NCBI GenBank assembly: GCA_013813125.1
Contig: JACCSH010000133.1
Location: 1 to 6,303, forward strand
Reading direction: 5' to 3'
From: Nocardioidaceae bacterium
GTDB lineage: Bacteria > Actinomycetota > Actinomycetes > Propionibacteriales > Nocardioidaceae
Length of the DNA: 6,303 bases
In this document: positions 1 to 4,727 of the stretch, piece by piece
How the letters are laid out: the number at the start of each line of letters is the position of its first letter
How positions within the stretch are numbered: the stretch's first letter is position 1
The notes under the pieces: model-generated
Database searches by the model: none
Told to the model about the DNA's origin: nothing
The model's input: the letters and a program-made list of their open reading frames with translations, nothing else
Translations under genes and position numbers: made by a program

Positions 1-71
1 TCCAGCTCTTGCTTGACCGCCGCCACACAGTGACCGCATGTCATTCCGTTCACGTTGTACGTCGTCCTCAT
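1..71 (-). CDS. copZ: CopZ-type copper chaperone (HMA domain), N-terminal part, runs off the left edge
   Basis: The first 23 codons are visible and begin MRTTYNVNGMTCGHC. The GMTCGHC segment (residues 9-15) is the metal-binding loop of the heavy-metal-associated (HMA) domain, whose two cysteines (here C12 and C15) bind Cu(I) in CopZ-like chaperones and in the N-terminal domains of copper ATPases. The ATG at 71-69 has a strong Shine-Dalgarno, GAGGAG at 82-77, with a 5-nt spacer. The gene starts 59 bp after the csoR stop on the same strand, so the two are probably co-transcribed. In csoR-copZ-copA operons a P1B-type ATPase usually follows. Since only the start is visible, this could instead be the first HMA domain of a CopA-type ATPase. 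Such ATPases often have extra residues before the motif, whereas here it begins at residue 9, which suits a free-standing chaperone of about 70 residues. Confidence 0.82.
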   Translation of the reverse strand, partial: MRTTYNVNGMTCGHCVAAVKQEL

Positions 72-76
72 CGCTT

Positions 77-82
77 CTCCTC
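77..82 (-). promoter_or_regulatory. Ribosome binding site of the HMA/CopZ gene
   Basis: GAGGAG read on the minus strand lies 5 nt before the ATG at 71-69. It fixes the start of the partial copper-chaperone gene and shows it is translated independently of csoR. Confidence 0.7.
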
Positions 83-130
83 GTTTGTGGCTCGTTTAGC
101 CGTCAGTTGTGGTCGGCTTGGGCGGTCAGT

Positions 131-421
131 TCATGACCGCACCAAACGGGCGATCGCAGCGGAGGCTTCCTTGACCTTCGTGTCGGACTCTTCGCCACCC
201 TGGCGGACCGCGTCGGCCACGCAGTGGGCCAAGTGCTCCTCGAGCAACGCGAGCGCAAAGGACTCCAGGGCACGTGTGGCCGCCGACACCTGTGTCAGCA
301 CGTCGATGCAGTAGTCGTCAGACTCCACCATGCGCTGCAGACCGCGCACCTGGCCTTCCACCCGGCGAAGCCGTTTGAGGTGAGCACTCTTGTCATCGGC
401 ATAGCCCGGCTGCATGGCCAT
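131..421 (-). CDS. csoR: CsoR-family Cu(I)-sensing transcriptional repressor
   Basis: This is an all-helical CsoR/RcnR-family (DUF156) repressor of about 96 residues, the usual length. It binds operator DNA without copper and releases it when Cu(I) is bound. The family hallmark HLKRLRRVEGQVRGLQRM lies near the N-terminus. Counting from the ATG at 424, the Cu(I) ligand set is C39, H64 and C68. The spacings of 25 and 4 residues equal those of C36, H61 and C65 in Mycobacterium tuberculosis CsoR, and a Tyr precedes the first Cys as there. This C-H-C set marks a copper sensor rather than a nickel (RcnR) or formaldehyde (FrmR) sensor. ATG codons lie at 424, 421 and 415. AGGAG at 431-427 is 2, 5 and 11 nt before them, so 421 is preferred. 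The HMA gene follows on the same strand and a CsoR-type operator lies upstream, so the gene is probably autoregulated. Confidence 0.93.
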   Translation of the reverse strand: MAMQPGYADDKSAHLKRLRRVEGQVRGLQRMVESDDYCIDVLTQVSAATRALESFALALLEEHLAHCVADAVRQGGEESDTKVKEASAAIARLVRS

Positions 422-426
422 CATGT

Positions 427-431
427 CTCCT
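427..431 (-). promoter_or_regulatory. Ribosome binding site of csoR
   Basis: AGGAG on the minus strand. Its spacing of 2 nt to the ATG at 424, 5 nt to the ATG at 421 and 11 nt to the ATG at 415 favours the second of the three clustered start codons. Confidence 0.6.
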
Positions 432-468
432 GTCGTCGCACAGCCGGAGTCGCTCTGGCTGCATATCC

Positions 469-474
469 ATCATA
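469..474 (-). promoter_or_regulatory. -10 hexamer of the csoR promoter
   Basis: TATGAT on the minus strand matches the sigma-70-type consensus TATAAT at five of six positions. It lies about 48 bp upstream of the csoR start and shares three bases with the CsoR-like operator. The sequence about 17 bp further upstream is a poor -35 match, as is common for actinobacterial promoters. Repressor bound at the operator would cover this hexamer. Confidence 0.5.
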
Positions 475-488
475 CCCCCTATGGGTAT
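472..488 (-). promoter_or_regulatory. CsoR operator (copper-responsive inverted repeat)
   Basis: The plus strand reads ATACCCCCTATGGGTAT, a perfect 6-bp inverted repeat (ATACCC and GGGTAT) around a 5-nt centre. Known CsoR operators have this layout: a TACC half-site, a G/C-rich centre and a GGTA half-site. It lies about 50 bp upstream of csoR and overlaps the probable -10 hexamer, so repressor binding would block polymerase. The motif match, the position and the adjacent csoR gene agree. Binding itself is inferred. Confidence 0.82.
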
Positions 489-609
489 CTAAGCCATATC
501 GCTCCGGAGGCTCGTCCTGGATCCGGCAATAAGCCATCCGGTTGCGCCAAGACGTGCGGGTTGCGGCAGAGAGTGTGCGCATCCAGCGGTAAAGTGCGAG
601 TCTTAGCCA

Positions 610-687
610 ATGAAGACCATTTTGATCATCGTAGTAATCGTCGTCCTCGTCATCGTGCTGCTCGGTTTCCTGCGTGGCAGGCGCTGA
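610..687 (+). CDS. Possible 25-residue single-span membrane peptide
   Basis: A short open frame starts at ATG 610 and ends in TGA at 685-687. It encodes MKT, then an uninterrupted run of Ile, Val and Leu (residues 4-18), then GFLRGRR at the C-terminus. The composition is that of one transmembrane helix with a basic cytoplasmic tail, so a topology with the N-terminus outside is likely. Third codon positions are mostly G or C despite many Val and Ile codons. No good Shine-Dalgarno is visible (only GCGAG at 596-600) and no convincing promoter was found, which keeps confidence low. It points away from csoR, about 120 bp from the CsoR operator, and converges on the SLOG gene. I do not recognise a family. 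The alternative is non-coding sequence with a chance hydrophobic reading. Confidence 0.4.
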   Translation: MKTILIIVVIVVLVIVLLGFLRGRR

Positions 688-708
688 CCTCGTACCTGTT
701 CGCTCCAA

Positions 709-1200
709 CTACCTCTCACCGTGGAAACTCGCCTGATCCTCCGGCGAAATGAGGAGGCCCCAGACTTCCGCGAGCGCACGATCGACAGTGGCAACACGGG
801 TCACACCTGACGAAGGCAGTTCCCATCCGTCCAGCATGACGACGGGCACACCGGTGCGCGCGGCGAGAGCGATCTCGCTGAGCGTGCCCCAGCTCCCGCC
901 TATCGCCAACACCACATCCGCAGACCTGACCACGAGTCCGTTACGCAGCTCGCCCATACCCGTCGGCAGGCTGAGGGTCAGATGCGGGTTCGCGGGGTCG
1001 CGTGAGTCGCCGGGAAGCAGGCCGATGCTCGTCCCCCCTTGTGACTCGACGCCTTCGGAAGCCGCTGCCATAACCCCACCGAGGCCACCGGTCACGACGA
1101 CGACGCCACGTGACGCGAGCCACCGGCCAGCCTCTCTTGCCGCCGCGAGCTGTTCCCCCGTCGCTTCGCTCCCACCGACAATCGCAACGTACTTGCGCAC
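709..1200 (-). CDS. SLOG-superfamily nucleotide-binding protein (TIGR00725 type)
   Basis: The 163-residue Rossmann-like protein belongs to the SLOG superfamily, which includes LOG cytokinin-activating enzymes, DprA and molybdenum-cofactor carrier proteins. The N-terminal strand YVAIVGGS leads to the glycine-rich turn VTGGLGGVMAAASEG (residues about 36-50). Then come the paired RN (about 86-87) and the phosphate loop IGGSWGTLSE (about 100-109), the TIGR00725 form of the LOG PGGxGTxxE motif. The length is normal for a stand-alone member. The frame opens at TTG 1206, but AAGGAG at 1212-1207 touches that codon and stands 6 nt before GTG 1200, so GTG is the better start. The gene is transcribed away from the FAD-Rieske gene. 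No partner gene reveals its ligand. Nucleotide or cofactor binding is a family inference, and phosphoribohydrolase activity should not be assumed. Confidence 0.85.
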   Translation of the reverse strand: MRKYVAIVGGSEATGEQLAAAREAGRWLASRGVVVVTGGLGGVMAAASEGVESQGGTSIGLLPGDSRDPANPHLTLSLPTGMGELRNGLVVRSADVVLAIGGSWGTLSEIALAARTGVPVVMLDGWELPSSGVTRVATVDRALAEVWGLLISPEDQASFHGER

Positions 1201-1206
1201 CTGCAA

Positions 1207-1212
1207 CTCCTT
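1207..1212 (-). promoter_or_regulatory. Ribosome binding site that selects the GTG start of the SLOG gene
   Basis: AAGGAG on the minus strand directly abuts the upstream TTG codon (spacer 0) but has a 6-nt spacer to GTG 1200-1198. This rules out the longer TTG start. Confidence 0.75.
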
Positions 1213-1320
1213 CCGTCAAACTCTGGGCGCAACCGAGACGTCTCGCTGACGCGCCGCGTCATGGGCAGCTTCCAGTTGCGTCTGCACATCAACGGGCTCA
1301 TTCATTGGTCAAGACACTAG
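1213..1320. other. Intergenic segment between the SLOG gene and the EAL remnant
   Basis: No convincing gene is seen here. It must contain the promoter of the SLOG gene. The best -35 candidate is TTGACC at 1312-1307 (minus strand), but no good -10 lies 16-18 bp downstream. A 29-codon frame (1216-1305, minus) ends just before the SLOG ribosome binding site. It has no Shine-Dalgarno and is probably chance. Together with the EAL remnant and 1456-1557, this makes a stretch of about 350 bp without an intact gene. Confidence 0.4.
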
Positions 1321-1455
1321 GGGACCCTCGGTGGTCAGATATGTGCCGAGGGCGCCGAAGACATTCGGGACCTGGAGACGATGCGCAATCTCGGTGTCCG
1401 CTATGCGCAGTGCTATCTGCTCGGCCGGCCATCAAGGGACTGGGGGCCCCCGGGC
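1321..1455 (+). pseudogene. Remnant of the C-terminal end of an EAL (cyclic-di-GMP phosphodiesterase) domain
   Basis: In the frame of base 1321 the translation contains LGGQICAEGAEDIRDLETM and then RNLGVRYAQCYLLGRPS. This matches the end of EAL domains in order and spacing: the (V/I)xAEGxE strand, a helix, then LGxxYxQGYLLGRP. In the last motif the usual QG is QC. Only about 40 residues of a roughly 240-residue domain remain. A TAG stop (1318-1320) lies directly upstream in frame, and no start codon or catalytic EAL, NE or DD motif precedes it. A related stretch, SLVKTLG, may occur in another frame at 1302-1322, which would imply a frameshift. The piece has lost its own stop codon and stays open into the next gene. 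It is best read as a gene relic, not a working protein. Confidence 0.72.
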
Positions 1456-1547
1456 CGTGAAGCTGCCCTTCCCCCGCCGAGAGGACGCTCAGGGTGCGGG
1501 CCGTTTGATCAGCGCCACGGGGGGCACAGCAACGTCAATCCGACGCC

Positions 1548-1553
1548 AAGGAG
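1548..1553 (+). promoter_or_regulatory. Ribosome binding site of the FAD-Rieske oxidoreductase gene
   Basis: AAGGAG lies 4 nt before ATG 1558-1560. It supports this start over the in-frame ATG at 1381, which lies inside the EAL remnant and has no comparable site. Confidence 0.7.
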
Positions 1554-1557
1554 CGCA

Positions 1558-3099
1558 ATGACTCTCCCGCCACCCCGCTCGCTGTGGATCGAAACCGCGG
1601 CAGCACCCGATCGAAGCCTCGGCACGGGCTCCTTGCCTGCCGAGAGCCAGGTGGTGGTGATAGGGGGTGGTATCGCCGGACTCACCACGGCATATCGGCT
1701 GGTCGAGCAAGGTGTGCGTGTGCTTGTCCTCGAGGCGGCGCAGCTGGCGTCAGGTGTCTCCGGTAACACGACAGCCAAGGTGACCGCGCAGCACGACCTC
1801 ATCTACGCCGACCTGCTCGAACGAAAGGGGCCTGAGCAGGCGCGGCTGTACGGACTCTCCCAAGCAACCGCCATCGACTGGATCGAAGAGCGTGCGGCCG
1901 AGTCGCAGATCGCCTGTGACTTCACCCGTGTCGACAGCTACCTGTACTCCTGCGACGGCGGTCGCGTCGAGAGGCTCCAGCAGGAAGTCTCAGCGGCCAC
2001 GGAGGCGGGCCTGCAAGCGTCGTACGAGCAGAGCATTCCGGGCCTTGCAGTCGACATCGAAGGTGCCGTGCGCTTCACGGGGCAGGCGCAGTTCCATCCT
2101 CGACGTTGGCTGCTCGGACTGGCGGATGAGATCGAAAGACTGGGTGGCGTCATCGTCGAGGGGGTTCGGGCGACGCGCCTCACCACTCGCGGCGGACAGG
2201 TGGTCCATACGACGCATGGCGACGTGTCAGCGCATGACGTGGTGGTGGCAACGCACTATCCGGTCTTCGACCGCGGCATGTTCTTCGCCCGGCTGGAACC
2301 AGTGCGCGACCTGGCGGTCTCCGGGTCGATCGACCCCGCGAGTGTGCCCACTGACATGTGCCTCTGCGTGGACGACCACCATTCCTTCCGCACCTACACC
2401 GACTCTCAGACAGGCGAGACGTCCCTCGTGGTCATCGGTGAGCCCTATCGCACCGGCCAGAGAATCGACGTGCAGGCTAAGCACGAACAGCTCGCAGAGT
2501 GGGCGTTGACGACATTGGGCCTCAGCACCGTGACGAACAGATGGTCGGCGCACGACATGACGACCCCTGACCGAGTTCCGTACGTGGGCCGCTACCACCT
2601 GTCCGCAGAACATCTGTGGGTCGCGACTGGCTTCGGTCAATGGGGTATGACGGGGGGGACGCTGGCCGGTCTCCTGCTGAGCAACCTCATCACCGACACC
2701 GCGGACGAGGAGCTGCGTGACCTCTACGACCCGTGGCGGGCCTCGTTGCAGTCGGCACCGAAGGTTGCGAAGGCCAATCTGGCGGTGGCTCGCCACTTCG
2801 GCGTCGACCATGCTCACGCGCTGCTGCCCTCGAAGCGTCCCGCCGAACTCGAGCCCGACGAGGCCGTCGTCACCCGCGTCGGCAGGCACCTGGTCGCGGC
2901 GTACCGCGCACCGGACGCACAACTGCACACGGTCAGCGGGCGATGCACCCATCTGGGCTGTGTTGTCAACTTCAACAACGCCGAGAAGTCCTGGGACTGC
3001 CCCTGCCACGCGTCACGCTTCGACATCGACGGCAACGTGCTGCACGGTCCGGCTACCAAACCGCTACCCCCGATATCTCTCGGGGACGACACCGCCTGA
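1558..3099 (+). CDS. FAD-dependent oxidoreductase with C-terminal Rieske [2Fe-2S] domain
   Basis: The protein has 513 residues, typical of this two-domain family (for example Bacillus YhfW). After a short SLW-containing N-terminus, residues 32-59 form the dinucleotide-binding fold: VVVIGGGIAGLTTAYRL with the GxGxxG glycines at 36, 38 and 41, and E59 for the FAD ribose. A DAO-type (glycine-oxidase-like) domain runs to about residue 410, with a closing GFGQWGMTGGTLAG segment. The C-terminal Rieske domain has CTHLGC (463-468) and CPCHASRF (481-488). Cluster ligands are C463, H465, C481 and H484, and C468 with C483 can form the disulfide of bc1-type Rieske proteins. Electrons would pass between FAD and the [2Fe-2S] cluster. 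The substrate is unknown. No signal peptide is seen, so it is probably cytoplasmic. The start at 1558 is set by AAGGAG and the family N-terminus. The frame is open further upstream only through the EAL remnant. Confidence 0.92.
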   Translation: MTLPPPRSLWIETAAAPDRSLGTGSLPAESQVVVIGGGIAGLTTAYRLVEQGVRVLVLEAAQLASGVSGNTTAKVTAQHDLIYADLLERKGPEQARLYGLSQATAIDWIEERAAESQIACDFTRVDSYLYSCDGGRVERLQQEVSAATEAGLQASYEQSIPGLAVDIEGAVRFTGQAQFHPRRWLLGLADEIERLGGVIVEGVRATRLTTRGGQVVHTTHGDVSAHDVVVATHYPVFDRGMFFARLEPVRDLAVSGSIDPASVPTDMCLCVDDHHSFRTYTDSQTGETSLVVIGEPYRTGQRIDVQAKHEQLAEWALTTLGLSTVTNRWSAHDMTTPDRVPYVGRYHLSAEHLWVATGFGQWGMTGGTLAGLLLSNLITDTADEELRDLYDPWRASLQSAPKVAKANLAVARHFGVDHAHALLPSKRPAELEPDEAVVTRVGRHLVAAYRAPDAQLHTVSGRCTHLGCVVNFNNAEKSWDCPCHASRFDIDGNVLHGPATKPLPPISLGDDTA

Positions 3100-3116
3100 G
3101 CTGCCACGCCTGGCGA

Positions 3117-3131
3117 CTGCGACGCTCGCAG
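3117..3131. terminator. Hairpin in the convergent intergenic gap, possible bidirectional terminator
   Basis: CTGCGA and TCGCAG form a perfect 6-bp inverted repeat around a CGC loop, 18 bp after the stop of the FAD-Rieske gene and 26 bp after the stop of the aldolase gene on the other strand. There is no T tract on either side, so intrinsic termination is uncertain. The position between two converging genes is the main support. A second perfect repeat, TTCGAG-TCCC-CTCGAA at 3161-3176, lies in the last codons of the aldolase gene and might assist. Confidence 0.35.
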
Positions 3132-3156
3132 CAACAGATCGTGGAGCGGTCAGCCT

Positions 3157-3777
3157 CTACTTCGAGTCCCCTCGAATCTCGCCGTCGACAAGTTTCGACA
3201 TCAGGTCGCCACCCACCCCCACCGCGTGGGCCCCGGCATCTAGCCAGGAATCGATCTGCTCCACGGTGATCCCACCGGTCGCGATGATCGGCAGATCCGG
3301 GAAGGGGCCTCGAAGGCTCTTCAGTCCAGGCGGGCCGATCACACTGGCAGGGAAGAGCTTGACGGCGAGCACGCCCAACGATTGGGCGGTGATGATCTCG
3401 GTAGCAGTGAAGACGCCAGGGACAACCAAGAGGTCGGTGGACAGCATCACCTCGATGAGAGCAGGGGGGGCACCGGCGGAAACCAAGAAATCTGCGCCCG
3501 AATCTGCGGCCATTCGTACCCTCTCGGGAGTGTGCACCGTGCCTGCGCCCACCAGGACGGTCCCCTCCAACTCGGCTTTGAGGGAGCCGATCACGTCTGA
3601 CGCGTCCGGTGTCGTATAAGTGACCTCGATCGCACGCACCCCCGCCTCTGCGAGCGCGCGACCCATGGCAAGCGCCTCTGCCCCGCTGGGCAGTCGGACG
3701 ACGGCTATCAGCCTGTACTTTCGCAGTTCGGACAGCACACGGGCCGGATGGGTTCGCAGATCGCTTGGGCTGGTCAT
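3157..3777 (-). CDS. KDPG/KDPGal-type aldolase (Eda/DgoA family)
   Basis: The 206-residue class I aldolase splits a 2-keto-3-deoxy-6-phospho sugar acid into pyruvate and glyceraldehyde 3-phosphate. It is a single (beta/alpha)8 barrel of normal family length. Visible motifs are VRAIEVTYTTPDA (about 47-59), with E51 at the position of E. coli Eda E45, then VGAGTV (76-81). KLFPA (140-144) carries the Schiff-base Lys K140, and phosphate-binding glycines lie in TGGI (167-170) and GVGG (187-190). E. coli Eda has EVTLRT here, with R49 touching the substrate. This protein has T55 instead, so the exact sugar acid may differ. ATG 3777 overlaps the kinase stop as ATGA. No separate Shine-Dalgarno is evident, so translation is probably coupled. 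The preceding kinase and dehydratase supply its substrate in the same operon. KDPG and KDPGal cannot be told apart from sequence. Confidence 0.9.
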   Translation of the reverse strand: MTSPSDLRTHPARVLSELRKYRLIAVVRLPSGAEALAMGRALAEAGVRAIEVTYTTPDASDVIGSLKAELEGTVLVGAGTVHTPERVRMAADSGADFLVSAGAPPALIEVMLSTDLLVVPGVFTATEIITAQSLGVLAVKLFPASVIGPPGLKSLRGPFPDLPIIATGGITVEQIDSWLDAGAHAVGVGGDLMSKLVDGEIRGDSK

Positions 3778-4727
3778 CGCTCATCAACCGTATCTGCGGA
3801 GGAAGGGCTCTCGGCGGGGAGGGCCAAGGTGACCGCAGAGTCGCCTCGGGTGGAAACAGTCTGGGCAGCGCAGTGCTCGGCGAGTTCGAGGCGTACGGCG
3901 ATAGGTGCCTGTGCGAGCAGTCCGTGAAGGTAGCCAACGACGAAGGCATCACCGGCGCCGGTGGGATCGACCGGTTGCACCGTCCGAGCCGCGACCCAGT
4001 GGATGCCATCGCGTGTCACCGCATGAGCGCCTTGGGAGTCATGAGTGATCATCGTCGTGACGCGCATCTGCGGCAGGAGCGACTGTAGGCCCTCGGGATC
4101 GGCGGTCGAGAACAGCGAGGCGGCTTCAGTGCGCGACAAGAAGACAGTGTCTGCCTCACGAGCCAGCGGAGCAAGAAGGGAGACCGGGTCTCGACCGCGC
4201 AACAGGTTCGAGCGGAGATTGGCGTCGAAGGACACGTGAACCGGGCCGGACCGAGACCGCGTCATCAGGTCACGCACGAGGCGGTGGCCGCTCGGGGAGA
4301 TGGAAGCTGTGATCCCGGTGAGGTGGAGAACTCGGCCGGACAGCAGATAGGCCACGTCAACGTCCGTCGCTTCCCATCTCCGAGCCGCTGACGTGTCGCG
4401 GTAGGGATAGTTGCGCAACCCGCTGAGCGCAAGCAACTGCTTGAAGTAGATCCCCGTCGGCGCCGAAGGAGAGACGACGACACGTGAGACGTCGACGCCC
4501 GCACCGCGCAACAGCTTGACACCCTCTCTGCCGAAGGGGTCATCCCCCACCGCACCGGCCCATCCCACCCGATGCCCCAGGCGCGCCAAGCCCAGGGCCA
4601 CATTGACTTCGGAACCCCCGGTCGACTTCTCGAGCAAGGTCGCCGACTCCAGTGGGGCGTTCAGGTGAAACGCAGAGATCACTCCAAGCAACTCGCCCAC
4701 CGTGACGACATCCAGCTGATCAGACAT
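3774..4727 (-). CDS. PfkB-family sugar-acid kinase, probable 2-keto-3-deoxygluconate (or -galactonate) kinase
   Basis: The 317-residue ribokinase/PfkB-fold kinase is predicted to phosphorylate the 6-hydroxyl of a 2-keto-3-deoxy sugar acid with ATP. The N-terminal substrate motif GGSEVNVALGLARLG is at 37-51, and VSFDANLR (165-172) is the strand typical of KDG kinases. The C-terminal PfkB signature DPTGAGDAF (254-262) has the GAGD anion hole and the catalytic base D260. TGIYFKQ (91-97) and a following YPYR segment match the substrate region of KDG kinases. The frame is open further upstream to 4976, but only antiparallel to nothing useful: that stretch overlaps the dehydratase gene. ATG 4727 gives the family N-terminus (MSDQLDVVTVGE) and an 8-bp overlap with the dehydratase stop (ATGTCTGA). 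No strong Shine-Dalgarno precedes it, which suggests coupled translation. The flanking dehydratase and aldolase support KDG or KDGal over fructose or ribose. Confidence 0.88.
   Translation of the reverse strand: MSDQLDVVTVGELLGVISAFHLNAPLESATLLEKSTGGSEVNVALGLARLGHRVGWAGAVGDDPFGREGVKLLRGAGVDVSRVVVSPSAPTGIYFKQLLALSGLRNYPYRDTSAARRWEATDVDVAYLLSGRVLHLTGITASISPSGHRLVRDLMTRSRSGPVHVSFDANLRSNLLRGRDPVSLLAPLAREADTVFLSRTEAASLFSTADPEGLQSLLPQMRVTTMITHDSQGAHAVTRDGIHWVAARTVQPVDPTGAGDAFVVGYLHGLLAQAPIAVRLELAEHCAAQTVSTRGDSAVTLALPAESPSSADTVDER

Noticed and set aside
421..708. Minus-strand frame of 95 codons with an acidic DDEDDDYYDD run
   Set aside because: It is the antisense reading of the hydrophobic plus-strand peptide and of the csoR promoter region. 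It overlaps the operator and has no family resemblance.
1216..1305. 29-codon minus-strand frame (MNEPVDVQTQLEAAHD...) ending just before the SLOG ribosome binding site, possible leader peptide
   Set aside because: It has no Shine-Dalgarno, no regulatory codon run and no attenuator-like hairpin. It is probably chance.
1442..1451. GGGGGCCCCC palindrome
   Set aside because: This is a short G/C run in high-GC DNA inside the EAL remnant, with no T tract or paired context. It is not a supported terminator or operator.
2227..3009. 260-codon minus-strand frame within the FAD-Rieske gene
   Set aside because: It is antisense to a clearly conserved flavin and Rieske coding sequence and has no recognisable domain.
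3053..4009. 318-codon minus-strand frame across the aldolase and kinase 3' end
   Set aside because: It is an out-of-frame shadow on the same strand with Arg/Pro-rich composition, overlapping two recognised enzymes.
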